64,000 bases of DNA from JADKCL01 sp031415375 (GTDB lineage: Bacteria > Bacteroidota > Bacteroidia > J057 > JADKCL01): positions 22,293-86,292 of the forward strand of contig JANORP010000086.1 in NCBI GenBank assembly GCA_031415375.1. The letters run 5' to 3'. Position numbers and translations under genes: made by a program. The notes beneath the pieces are model-generated. The model was not told the origin of the DNA. It did not search any database and worked only from the letters and a program-made list of their open reading frames with translations. This document shows positions 19,230 to 26,772 of the stretch, piece by piece (positions within the stretch are counted from its first letter, which is position 1; every line of letters starts with the position of its first letter).

Positions 19230-19847
19230 ATGGAGAATGAGGTGAAGGAATATGAAACCTTAGACCTACAAAGCAAAACAGCTTCGTGGGATGAAGAATT
19301 GGACAGATTGCTGATCAAAGGTAGTCCGTTCACGGGTTGGGCAATTGACAAGTTTGACGATGGCGGTATCCAAAGTCGAACTTTCTATTCGGATGGCTTT
19401 CCCAATGGCCGTAGTGAAGAGTTTTATGAGAATGGCCAACGGATGAACGCCCTTGGATTATATTTGGAGGATGGTACGGGCCCCCTCAATCGTGCTTGGT
19501 CGGAAGAGGGTATTTTGATCTCCGAAGAGCTGAACATCGGAAGCATTCGTTGTCATTCCTACAAAAAATATTGGTCTTTGACCGGGAACTTGGAGTATCA
19601 TTACGATTCTCCCGCGACGTATCAAAGCTTCAAGCATGGGATTGAGCGATGGTGGCATTCGAATGGAACCCTGCAAAAACAAATTCTGTGGAAACTAGGC
19701 ATCAATTGTGAAGAAAAAGAGTGGGATGTTAACGGCAAACTGCTCCTGACCCAAGAATTGACTCCCATCTCCAGTGATGCAAAAACTCTTCATGAACGCG
19801 AAATAATTGAACAAGATATGCGGTTCCGGTACGGGTCACTTGATTGA
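19230..19847 (+). CDS. YwqK-like MORN-repeat immunity protein
   Basis: A 205-residue protein with MORN-type units, for example PFTGWAIDKFDDGGIQ, PNGRSEEFYENGQ, KHGIERWWHSNGTLQ and KEWDVNGKLLLTQ. In Bacillus, YwqK-type MORN proteins neutralise the YwqJ deaminase toxin. Here the gene begins 12 bases after a toxin that ends in a YwqJ-like deaminase, so immunity against that tip is the natural reading. It has no signal peptide and should act in the cytoplasm. The gene is visibly richer in A and T than the toxin body but similar to the toxin's C-terminal module, which suggests the tip and its immunity gene arrived together. Confidence 0.75.
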   Translation: MENEVKEYETLDLQSKTASWDEELDRLLIKGSPFTGWAIDKFDDGGIQSRTFYSDGFPNGRSEEFYENGQRMNALGLYLEDGTGPLNRAWSEEGILISEELNIGSIRCHSYKKYWSLTGNLEYHYDSPATYQSFKHGIERWWHSNGTLQKQILWKLGINCEEKEWDVNGKLLLTQELTPISSDAKTLHEREIIEQDMRFRYGSLD

Positions 19848-20061
19848 TATTGTCGCTTCCTGACACTAAGCACATGGATGGTTCCCGCCAAACCTGCTTT
19901 CGGGTGTAGTAGGACAACAATCCCAATTCTTCCTGCGGAGTCTTCCACATTCGCCCAAAATTCCCGATCTTGCCTTCAATGAAAGCTCGGAAGTGCATAC
20001 ACCTGCTCGCCCTCTTCATGCTGCATCTATGCGGCGGCCCGCACTTGCAAGCGAGCGCCCT

Positions 20062-20468
20062 CGTACCCGCGCCAGACGGCTACAACTGGCAGATGAACAA
20101 TGGGAAGTTTACCATCTCCCCCAACAAAAATCTCGCCGACTCCCAGCCGCAGATCACCTATGATCCCAAGACAGGCGGCTTTAAGGTCGCCGACGGCAAG
20201 CCCTTCACGGGCGATGTTTCGGCCCTTCCTGTGCGCGGCACAGATCTGGACGGTTTCACCAAGTCCGTCGATGGACTCGGCGCCGACCCAATCACCGCCA
20301 AGCAGGCCTATGACATGTTTGCGAAGAAGGATTGGCCAGCCTTGGAGAAACTCTTCAAGGAAAAAGGACTCAACGGCGGATGGCCACCCAACAGGGGCTT
20401 TATCAACGTCAAAGACGGCGTCCTCTCGCAGCGGGAAGACCGGCGAACTCAAAGTTGTAGTAGTCTGA
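20062..20468 (+). pseudogene. Truncated copy of the TNT toxin-tip cassette
   Basis: This stretch repeats the module of the large toxin from its APDGYxW unit into the TNT domain (compare 16798-17160). A 71-base run is identical: 17067-17137 and 20330-20400. The open frame from 19970 supplies a hydrophobic, signal-like leader (SMKARKCIHLLALFMLHLC), which may be accidental. After the codons for FINVKDGVL, an internal deletion removes the DRFGG region and changes frame; a fragment of the downstream part (KTGEL) is readable in another frame and ends at 20468. The RALP and WFGQPGG motifs are missing, so no active TNT can be made. It is best read as a displaced or silent tip left downstream of the full toxin gene. 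Confidence 0.75.
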
Positions 20469-20475
20469 TATTGAG

Positions 20476-20483
20476 TATATTTG
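20476..20483 (+). promoter_or_regulatory. -7 box before the 223-residue orphan immunity candidate
   Basis: TATATTTG matches TAnnTTTG exactly, 13 bases before the ATG at 20497. A TTG at 20455-20457 lies 18 bases upstream, giving a complete Bacteroidota-type promoter inside the end of the broken cassette. Confidence 0.5.
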
Positions 20484-20496
20484 CAGGAAGAATGAT

Positions 20497-21168
20497 ATGA
20501 TGATGGAGCATTGTTTTATTTCTGGAAAATTGATCATTGACTTGGTGGGTGAGGTTGAAAACTTCAGGCCATACTTGTTGAGTTCAACGAGTGGCAACCC
20601 TCTGGACGCGAAAATAATTGCTCAAAAAGCATTTGGAAATTGCTATGCGAAACATTTAGCTACTTCAGCTTGGGCTACTTTCTGGTATGAAAAGAGCAAG
20701 GATCATTTCATCAAAAATTTGAGGTTGAGTTTACTTGGGGATGTAGATGGGAATTTCCTCTATATGAATCCAAGAACGATGACCATTACTTGGCTGTTGC
20801 CAACAGGTATCTCAGTAGAATTTTCTTCACTGGAGACGATTTTAAAAGGAAAGTCTAAAAATGGGCTTCGATACATTCAGCGTAAAAGCGAAATGAACAT
20901 GGATGGGTTGGACAACGCCCTTGCTGTGGAAATTCAAACGGGGTTGAAGCAGGCAGGCGAATTTTCCATGCACGAAATCGCACAGCGCTTAGATGTTTTG
21001 GATTGCTTCCTCATGCCGGAATTGTTACATGATGCGAAATTGGTTTTCAATAAGAAGCTCAAACGATATTGGGATGATGAAAGCATCTCCGCAGACTGCG
21101 TTTATTGGATAGTCATTCCTGAAAATGTTGTTGAAATGCTGGTGGCTGGGATGGTTGGTAATCATTAA
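20497..21168 (+). CDS. Unknown protein, candidate orphan immunity protein
   Basis: A 223-residue protein I do not recognise. It has no signal peptide or membrane helix, with mixed alpha/beta composition, a Trp-rich segment (TSAWATFWYEK) and a C-terminal part with VYWIVIPENVVEML. Three consecutive ATG codons open the frame; the first is used here. It lies directly behind the broken TNT cassette and has its own promoter, in the place where an immunity gene for that tip would sit. It could therefore be the immunity protein for the TNT domain, still needed because the full toxin upstream retains TNT. The sequence alone does not prove this. Confidence 0.55.
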   Translation: MMMEHCFISGKLIIDLVGEVENFRPYLLSSTSGNPLDAKIIAQKAFGNCYAKHLATSAWATFWYEKSKDHFIKNLRLSLLGDVDGNFLYMNPRTMTITWLLPTGISVEFSSLETILKGKSKNGLRYIQRKSEMNMDGLDNALAVEIQTGLKQAGEFSMHEIAQRLDVLDCFLMPELLHDAKLVFNKKLKRYWDDESISADCVYWIVIPENVVEMLVAGMVGNH

Positions 21169-21233
21169 CCTCAAAAAAATCCGATCTGCACGACAGAAAT
21201 CTTACCTAAAGTTGCGCCATTAATTTCTTCGGA

Positions 21234-21638
21234 ATGGATTCCATAGACAAGTTGTTTCTCCAGATTAATCGCAATTACAACCCAGATTTCTGGGAAGAGA
21301 TCGAGCGAACTGACGTTGCAAACCAGTTGGAAAAGATTACCAATTCCGAATGGGATCAATTGGAAGATACTCTAGATAGATTAAGTATTCAAGGCAAAAT
21401 AAATCTTGCCGAGGCTTGTGGTACAGCCGTACATGATCGTTGCGTGCCTATGCTGATCGAATTATTGAAGTCGGAAGAACCTCTTGTCGGCGCAACTGTA
21501 GCGATTCAGTTGATCGAGAAGAACTATATCTGGAACCCTGATGTTTCTCTAATGGCGGATTTGAAGCGTCATCGCGTACATCACATGGGTTATGAACTAA
21601 AGATGATTGATCGGCTGATAGGTAGGCTCGTTCGCTGA
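21234..21638 (+). CDS. Small helical protein, candidate immunity protein
   Basis: A 134-residue, mostly helical acidic protein without signal or membrane segments. The segment AVHDRCVPMLIELLKSEEPLVGATVAIQLIE (in parts) resembles one HEAT-like helical hairpin pair, as in some small immunity proteins encoded in polymorphic-toxin loci. It is AT-rich like the other genes between 19.2 and 22.0 kb and sits in a run of probable orphan immunity genes. TAATTTCTTCGG just before the ATG may contain a degenerate -7 box. No specific family is claimed. Confidence 0.5.
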   Translation: MDSIDKLFLQINRNYNPDFWEEIERTDVANQLEKITNSEWDQLEDTLDRLSIQGKINLAEACGTAVHDRCVPMLIELLKSEEPLVGATVAIQLIEKNYIWNPDVSLMADLKRHRVHHMGYELKMIDRLIGRLVR

Positions 21639-21649
21639 AAATTGGCTTC

Positions 21650-22014
21650 TTGCTCATAGCGAATAATTTCGAAGTCTTGAACAAGAAATGGAGGGATCTG
21701 GGTATGGCGGAGATTCCAAAATCCAAAAGCATCAAGCCGTACTTTTCAAGAGATTCGCATAATTCCATGACGATATCGGAAGATTGCCGATTTCAACGCG
21801 AGAGAAGATCATGCTCGAAAACATATTTGCTTGGCAATCAATAGACAAGCGAATTTTCAGCGCATTTGAGCTTCCTGATCCGTATGCTCCGATTTTGGAA
21901 TTCTTCTCTGAAGGTGGATGCTTACGATCTGAAAACCGATTGCTACTATTTGATGATGCGAGTATTCCCATCGGCAAGATTGAGGATTACTTGAAAATGA
22001 GCGAGATCGTTTAG
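21650..22014 (+). pseudogene. Probable frameshifted immunity-like gene
   Basis: Two overlapping reading frames appear to be halves of one small gene. The first (from TTG at 21650, or ATG at 21704) reads KKWRDLGMAEIPKSKSIKPY and continues to about 21755. The second picks up around 21765-21784 (DIGRLPISTREKIMLENIFA) and runs to the stop at 22014 with PDPYAPILEFFSEGG. Each half reads like natural protein and neither is complete. The alternative is a short intact gene from the ATG at 21811. The region is AT-rich like its neighbours. Confidence 0.35.
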
Positions 22015-22104
22015 TTTTTTTAAGCTTGGAAAGCTCGCTAAAACTGTAGGATCAATATAGTATTCCTACGGTCTTATTGTCTTGAATTTCCAACGCTCCT
22101 TAGG

Positions 22105-22158
22105 CTGCCACCGATCAGCTACAATCCCAAGACGGGCGGCTTCAAGGATGCCGACAAC
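22105..22158 (+). pseudogene. Short remnant of the toxin-tip cassette
   Basis: These 54 bases encode LPPISYNPKTGGFKDADN, nearly identical to LPPITYDPKTGGFKDADG in the linker before the TNT domain of the large toxin (about 16881-16935). They also match the same segment of the broken cassette at 20140-20200. It begins and ends abruptly and is followed within 80 bases by another orphan gene, repeating the pattern of cassette remnant then small gene. Confidence 0.6.
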
Positions 22159-22234
22159 CTTGCACCCAATCCATCACCCCTCAATTTCGCCTGCCAAAAT
22201 CACCTATCTTCGCTTTCAAAAGCAGTCACCCTCA

Positions 22235-22714
22235 ATGTCCAAGATCACCACCCTCCTCCAGCAAGAAAACATCTTCTTCGCCCAAGACCACATCGGCGGC
22301 GTCCCCTGCACGATCGGCTACATCAAAGAATTCAGATGGCGTTGGATGGCGACACAGCTGAATACATTTATCTTTTTTGGAGACAGCGCGAGCCCGATCG
22401 ATCAGCAAGCGATCGACCGCTTCTCGGCGCAATGTTTTGACTACGCCACCCGCAACAGCAAAGGTTGGCCGCGTGGTTTCCAATCGGCCATCGGTTCGAT
22501 TGCGATTTTGCAGGGAACTCAGGTGCAGGCGGATGCGGTGACCTATTGCGAAAAAAACCACCGCAAGCACGTGGCGGCATTTGAGATCGCCGTCGTGTAT
22601 GACCAGGTACAGAAAAAAGCGACCCGCTTCAAATCCACGCCAGCTTGGGGGGCGCTCTATTTCTCCTATTTCGCCAAGACCATCGACAGGTTCATAGCTG
22701 GCATCCAGGCATGA
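22235..22714 (+). CDS. Unknown 159-residue protein behind a cassette remnant
   Basis: A soluble-looking alpha/beta protein beginning MSKITTLLQQENIFFAQ; the frame is open further upstream, but that part is the cassette remnant. A box TATCTTCG at 22205-22212 may be the -7 element. Features are an Arg/Trp-rich strand (KEFRWRWMATQL), GWPRGFQSAIGSIAIL, and a C-terminal helix (FSYFAKTIDRFIAGI). No family was recognised. Base composition here is closer to the host genes than in the AT-rich block just upstream, so it may be an old resident. An immunity role is possible by position only. Confidence 0.55.
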   Translation: MSKITTLLQQENIFFAQDHIGGVPCTIGYIKEFRWRWMATQLNTFIFFGDSASPIDQQAIDRFSAQCFDYATRNSKGWPRGFQSAIGSIAILQGTQVQADAVTYCEKNHRKHVAAFEIAVVYDQVQKKATRFKSTPAWGALYFSYFAKTIDRFIAGIQA

Positions 22715-22751
22715 AAACGCCACTGTATTTCGTATTACTTTTGAACGCCAG

Positions 22752-23213
22752 ATGAAGGATCACAAGGATATAAAGGCATTGATTTGCAAGGAGCTGGAGA
22801 CATTGCTCGATGCCCGCTTGGTCGAGGCTGAGGCGGCCATCGCTGCTGCCCTTGATGCCCGCAACAACGACACCAAGAGCAGTGCGGGCGACAAGTATGA
22901 GACGGGCAGGGAAATGATCCAAATCGAAATCAACAAAAGTGAAACACAACGCGGCAAGGCCCTGATGCTCAAAAAAGACCTCGCCCGCATCGACCTCCAC
23001 AAGCACTACACCAAGTCTGAATTTGGCAGCCTCGTGATCACCTCACAAGAAAAGTATTTCCTCTCGATTGGATTCGGCAAATTGACGCTCGCGGACGAAA
23101 CTTATGTTGCCATCTCCCTCGGCTCCCCGATCGGAATTGTATTGCAAGACAAGGCCATTGGGGCCAAGGTGCAGTTTCAAGGCAAGGAATTTGTGATCCT
23201 AGAAATTGTCTGA
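22752..23213 (+). CDS. GreA/GreB-like coiled-coil protein
   Basis: A 153-residue protein. The N-terminal half is a coiled coil ending in SSAGDKYETGREMIQIE, which resembles the hairpin and tip region of transcription-cleavage factors of the GreA/GreB type. The C-terminal half is a small beta domain (LTLADETYVAISLGSPIGIVL) where Gre factors have their FKBP-like domain. This short form is common in Bacteroidota and is often mis-annotated. Whether it binds RNA polymerase is not shown by the sequence. It follows the preceding gene by 37 bases on the same strand. Confidence 0.6.
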   Translation: MKDHKDIKALICKELETLLDARLVEAEAAIAAALDARNNDTKSSAGDKYETGREMIQIEINKSETQRGKALMLKKDLARIDLHKHYTKSEFGSLVITSQEKYFLSIGFGKLTLADETYVAISLGSPIGIVLQDKAIGAKVQFQGKEFVILEIV

Positions 23214-23289
23214 GCCGCCCCACGCAAGCAAGTCTCACATTGCATCGCGCGAGATTGCCTACAACACGCACAGACACATTCCAAGGCCA

Positions 23290-23394
23290 GTGTACAAATT
23301 CAAAAATTTTGAAGCGGGAGCCGCAGGCTCCAACGCTGACACTAAATCGAGCCTCCGGGTCGCGCATCAAGTTCCTGCCGAATTGGTCATACAC
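23290..23394. repeat. Degenerate copy of the 110-bp inverted-repeat element
   Basis: The core GAAGCGGGAGCC-GCAGGCTCCAACGCTGAC is shared with 30564-30673 and 36990-37020. The ends are decayed inverted repeats: GTGTACAAATTC on the left and GAATTGGTCATACAC on the right, compared with GTGTACGACAAATTC in the intact copy. The second palindrome (GTGAGCC..GGCTCAC in the other copies) is partly lost here. It occupies the space before the gene that starts near 23467, which is why the open frame extending to 23206 should not be read as protein. Confidence 0.6.
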
Positions 23395-23466
23395 AATCAT
23401 CGCCCACGCCCCATTCGCCTCCCAAATTTTCGCTATCTTGCATCGTCATCTAAAATTAAGACAGCA

Positions 23467-24462
23467 GTGAGCGCCCCTTCGCTAGACACCCTCAAATACC
23501 TCGATGGCCGTGCAGCCTCCATGCTCGCCTTGCTCAAAAAGCAAGATGTTGAATCGCTCGCCACAAGCTCGGCCAAGCGACGATTTTTTCGCATCGAGCT
23601 GGAGACCAGCGGCATTCAACCAGACCATGTGAATGCCATGCATGTCGCGTCGGCACGCGCCGCGGGCTGTGAGGCCCTCGCGACCTGGCTCGACAGCCTG
23701 CGCAAGCTCGCCGAATATGCCCGCTCAGAAGCTCGCCGCAAATGGAATCCCAAGGCTACTGCTGCCGATCTCGCCTCACAAGTCCCCGTCGCATCAGATT
23801 GGTTTCTCCAATCGACCTACCTCCCCGACTGGGATGAGCTGGATTTCCTGAGCCGCTGCGAATCCATCTGGGCAGACAATGGCTTCACGGGCGAGGGCAT
23901 GATGTTTACCCGCATTTTCAACTACCGTGTGAAAGTGCTTACGGGTTATGAAGATGGGCTGCGCCTCGTCATGTTGCTCACCGAGGTCGGCGACTACGTG
24001 CCGCCGCTAGACCTCTCAGCGCCTGCAGCCACCCCAACAAATCCCATGGATCTCCCAATGCCCGCAGACGTGAAAATCGAGCCCATAGACCTCGTGCGCC
24101 GCATGCGTGCCTACGACGGCCGCGAGCCAGACAACTGGGATGCCCCTGTGCAAGTGCCCATGGGCAAGCCCACATGGGCTTTTTCCCTCGCCGAGGTCAA
24201 CCGCAATCCCTTTGAAAACCTCAAAGGCTTGCTCGGCAAAGAAGCCTTTGACTTGATCATGGAAAAGCAAGGCTACGTCTATCCAGAGGGGCCCTTTGAT
24301 ACTTACATCGGCGAAAGCGACCTGCCGCTGCACTACTACACGCGCGACGACGAGCAAGCGGATGCCCGCAAGCTCATCATTGTGAGCATGGGCGAATTCC
24401 AGCCCGGCCGAATTATATGCCATATCGAGGGTTTTTACCGTGTCTGGGGCGTCAATTTCTAA
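23467..24462 (+). CDS. Unknown soluble protein of about 331 residues
   Basis: The frame is open from 23206, but its first 85 codons run through the inverted-repeat element. The start is therefore placed at GTG 23467 (VSAPSLDTLKYLDGRAASM), with ATG 23521 as the alternative. A TATCTTGC box lies near 23443. The N-terminal half is helical; a Pro/Ala-rich linker follows (DLSAPAATPTNPMDLPMP) and then an alpha/beta C-terminal part ending in IICHIEGFYRVWGVNF. No signal peptide, membrane helix or known motif was recognised. It is 11 bases upstream of the DUF3592-like gene and probably in the same operon. Confidence 0.55.
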   Translation: MSAPSLDTLKYLDGRAASMLALLKKQDVESLATSSAKRRFFRIELETSGIQPDHVNAMHVASARAAGCEALATWLDSLRKLAEYARSEARRKWNPKATAADLASQVPVASDWFLQSTYLPDWDELDFLSRCESIWADNGFTGEGMMFTRIFNYRVKVLTGYEDGLRLVMLLTEVGDYVPPLDLSAPAATPTNPMDLPMPADVKIEPIDLVRRMRAYDGREPDNWDAPVQVPMGKPTWAFSLAEVNRNPFENLKGLLGKEAFDLIMEKQGYVYPEGPFDTYIGESDLPLHYYTRDDEQADARKLIIVSMGEFQPGRIICHIEGFYRVWGVNF

Positions 24463-24473
24463 TTTGAACGAAT

Positions 24474-24974
24474 ATGTCAGCGACATCACTCAACCCAGAA
24501 GATCAACCCGCGCGCAAAGGCAAATCTGACCGCATCGTCTGGATCGGATTGACAATCGCATTGCTCGCGCTGCTTTTGTGGAACTACACCACATTTGCAG
24601 GCGGCCTATGGAGCGCAGATACCGACAGCCCAGACTGCATCAAGGTGCAGGCCATCGTGACCGACATCCACGCCTCGGGCGGCAATTCACGCAAAGCCTC
24701 CCAGGAGACCTACTACGTTTCCTACGATTACACCGCCAATGGTGAGGCCTACAGCAACAAGGACAAGGTCGATTACAACGTCTATCACCGCAGCCGGCTC
24801 GGTGGCGGGTTGGAAATCTGCTACATGAAAGACCATCCAGGACGCTCGGCCGTCATCGGCAACGATACCAATGGTGATACTGCATTCTATGTTGTTTTGG
24901 CGGATATTGGAGCCTTGATCGCGATCTTTTTGCTCGTCAGGGACTGGATGAGGCGCCGCAGAAAAGCAGCCTGA
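24474..24974 (+). CDS. DUF3592-like membrane protein
   Basis: A 166-residue protein with two membrane helices (IVWIGLTIALLALLLWNY near residue 25 and VLADIGALIAIFLLV near residue 145) flanking a beta-rich, non-cytoplasmic domain of about 95 residues. That domain has the DUF3592 pattern: VQAIVTDIHASGG, TYYVSYDYTANGEAY, and VYHRSRLGGGLEICYMKDHP before the second helix. The role of this family is unknown. It lies between the unknown protein at 23467 and the PoNi-like gene, with short gaps on both sides. Confidence 0.65.
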   Translation: MSATSLNPEDQPARKGKSDRIVWIGLTIALLALLLWNYTTFAGGLWSADTDSPDCIKVQAIVTDIHASGGNSRKASQETYYVSYDYTANGEAYSNKDKVDYNVYHRSRLGGGLEICYMKDHPGRSAVIGNDTNGDTAFYVVLADIGALIAIFLLVRDWMRRRRKAA

Positions 24975-25015
24975 CCGCACATTTTTTCAAAATTCGATCC
25001 GAAAAAGACTTTGAT

Positions 25016-26383
25016 ATGACTCGGCGAGAAGCATTTATGGTAGAGGCCCCAGCACAGCATGTGCTGTACAGGGAAAATCGCGTGCCCCTAGCCCCTGTGG
25101 CCGATGGCGTTGCCGCTTATCAGCAGCAACTCTACCTCGCAATTGCCATGTATTCGGTCGGCGAGCCGCTCACGGATGTGCGCACCGCAGTCGCCAAGGC
25201 CATCGCCTTTTTGGCCGACGACAGCAACACCGCGCCATTGCGACTACAGGATCCCGAGCAATACTTTGCGGCCCTCTGGGGACTCTCGCTCAGCATGCTC
25301 TTTGGGGATGCCACACCCGTCTTTGAGCAGCGCCTTGCGGGCCAAGACGCCCTCATCGATCGCCTCTTGCAATTGACAGGCAGCCAACTGGACCTCGCTC
25401 CTACCACCTTGTATCCCAAGCCATTTCAGGCGCTGCTAGACGCAATGGACACTCCCGCCGAGGCCGCTGCTCACATCGATACCTTCCTCAAGGCATGGTA
25501 TGCAGGCATGGGCCGCACGCATTGGCACGACACCCACCTGCACAACGACCCCGCATTCTTTGGGTATTGGGCCTTTGAATTGGCCGCCGTCGTGAAAGCA
25601 TTGAGCATCACCGACGCCAGCTTTGACGAAAACATCTTTTATCCGCGCGACCTCGTACACCAGCGCATGTACCGCACATGGCTGGACAGCGACCTCGGTG
25701 AAGCCGAGCGCAAGTTCAAGGCCGCCATCGCAGCGCAGCGCGATTTAGAGGTCGCCAAACACGCACTTTCAGCTTTTTTGACCGGCGAGACAGCCGATGC
25801 AGGTGGCCCCGACACCCTCGCCCATGGCATGAAAATGCTCGCGACAGTGCTCGGCTTGGAGCAAGACGCCCTTGAGCAAAATCCACAGCTCGTGCAGGCA
25901 GGGCTCATGCAGCTTTTCCAAGCCGCCCTCAACATCAGCAAGACCACACTTGCCGACTTGGATGACCCCAACAAAGTCGCGCAATCCCCCTTGGTCGATA
26001 CCTTCAAGACCATGGCGCAGGAGGCAGGTGTCGAGGGCCTCGACATCGACGTCGCCTCCCAATTGCTCTCAGAAACAGAGGGATTTGACCCGGCAGCCCT
26101 CGACCCTGAGGCCCGTCTTGCCCAAGCCCGCACGCGCTTGGAGACCATGAACGGCACCCTCGAAAAATTGCTCCAAACGCCACAGGCAGAGGCAGAAAGC
26201 AATTTTGAGAGTTTGGAAAAATTTGCCCGCGTATTCATGCAATCCATTGGATTACAACAACAAAAACCGCGCGATTTCCAAGCCGAGACCGCCGACGAGG
26301 TACACAAAGCCATGACAGAAGCCAATCAGAAAAATATGATCGGCAGCGATTTTGACTGGAATTCTATTTGGAAGAAGGACTGA
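25016..26383 (+). CDS. PoNi-like (DUF1910/DUF1911-type) protein with long C-terminal extension
   Basis: 455 residues. The first 230 have the arrangement of PoNi immunity proteins. The DUF1911 signature is clear around residues 165-215: a helix with WYAGMGRTHWHD, then FFGYWAFELAAVVKAL and NIFYPRDLVH. The N-terminal helices correspond to the DUF1910 part. PoNi proteins neutralise PoNe DNase toxins, and a PoNe-type toxin is the next gene downstream. Unlike ordinary PoNi, about 220 residues of helical, Asp/Glu/Ala-rich sequence follow and end in DWNSIWKKD. The extension could serve as a loading adaptor or chaperone for the toxin or recruit another partner; this is inference. The start at 25016 is preferred, with 25037 possible. 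Confidence 0.7.
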   Translation: MTRREAFMVEAPAQHVLYRENRVPLAPVADGVAAYQQQLYLAIAMYSVGEPLTDVRTAVAKAIAFLADDSNTAPLRLQDPEQYFAALWGLSLSMLFGDATPVFEQRLAGQDALIDRLLQLTGSQLDLAPTTLYPKPFQALLDAMDTPAEAAAHIDTFLKAWYAGMGRTHWHDTHLHNDPAFFGYWAFELAAVVKALSITDASFDENIFYPRDLVHQRMYRTWLDSDLGEAERKFKAAIAAQRDLEVAKHALSAFLTGETADAGGPDTLAHGMKMLATVLGLEQDALEQNPQLVQAGLMQLFQAALNISKTTLADLDDPNKVAQSPLVDTFKTMAQEAGVEGLDIDVASQLLSETEGFDPAALDPEARLAQARTRLETMNGTLEKLLQTPQAEAESNFESLEKFARVFMQSIGLQQQKPRDFQAETADEVHKAMTEANQKNMIGSDFDWNSIWKKD

Positions 26384-26772
26384 GCAACCTGACAAGTTAT
26401 CGATCAGCATTTCATCTATCATCCCGAGGTCGATCCCCTTGGGAAAACGTGACTTTACCTAGCTGAAGCTACAGTGAATCTGGGAGTACGCTGTCCATTC
26501 CTGACTGAGTTCAGCAACTCATCTACGCACGTGCTTCACCCAAAACTTGCCAGCAGATTCCCATTTGCCCATGGAAGCCTCATGGCCATTTCGTTCCAAC
26601 CATACCTCAATGCGTACAAAATCCAACGAATATCCACCAAACAAGTCGTTTCATCGCGACACATAAAATTGTGTACACATTATATTGCTATTGTTGAACA
26701 TTTATGTAATTTCACAAGCGCAGTATTGCCACTGCCAATCTCCTTATAAAGCCCAATTGCCGCAATTCGCCC
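26384..26772 (+). other. 389-base intergenic region upstream of the PoNe toxin gene
   Basis: No gene is supported here; the 91-codon frame at 26474 does not resemble protein. The 3' part is AT-rich (26630-26720, with TGTGTACACATTATATTGC) and is the likely promoter region of the toxin gene at 26773. No strong terminator hairpin was seen after the gene ending at 26383. Confidence 0.4.

Noticed and set aside
23206..23466. N-terminal 87 codons of the frame ending at 24462
   Set aside because: They run through a degenerate inverted-repeat element and the end of the previous gene; the protein is taken to start at 23467.
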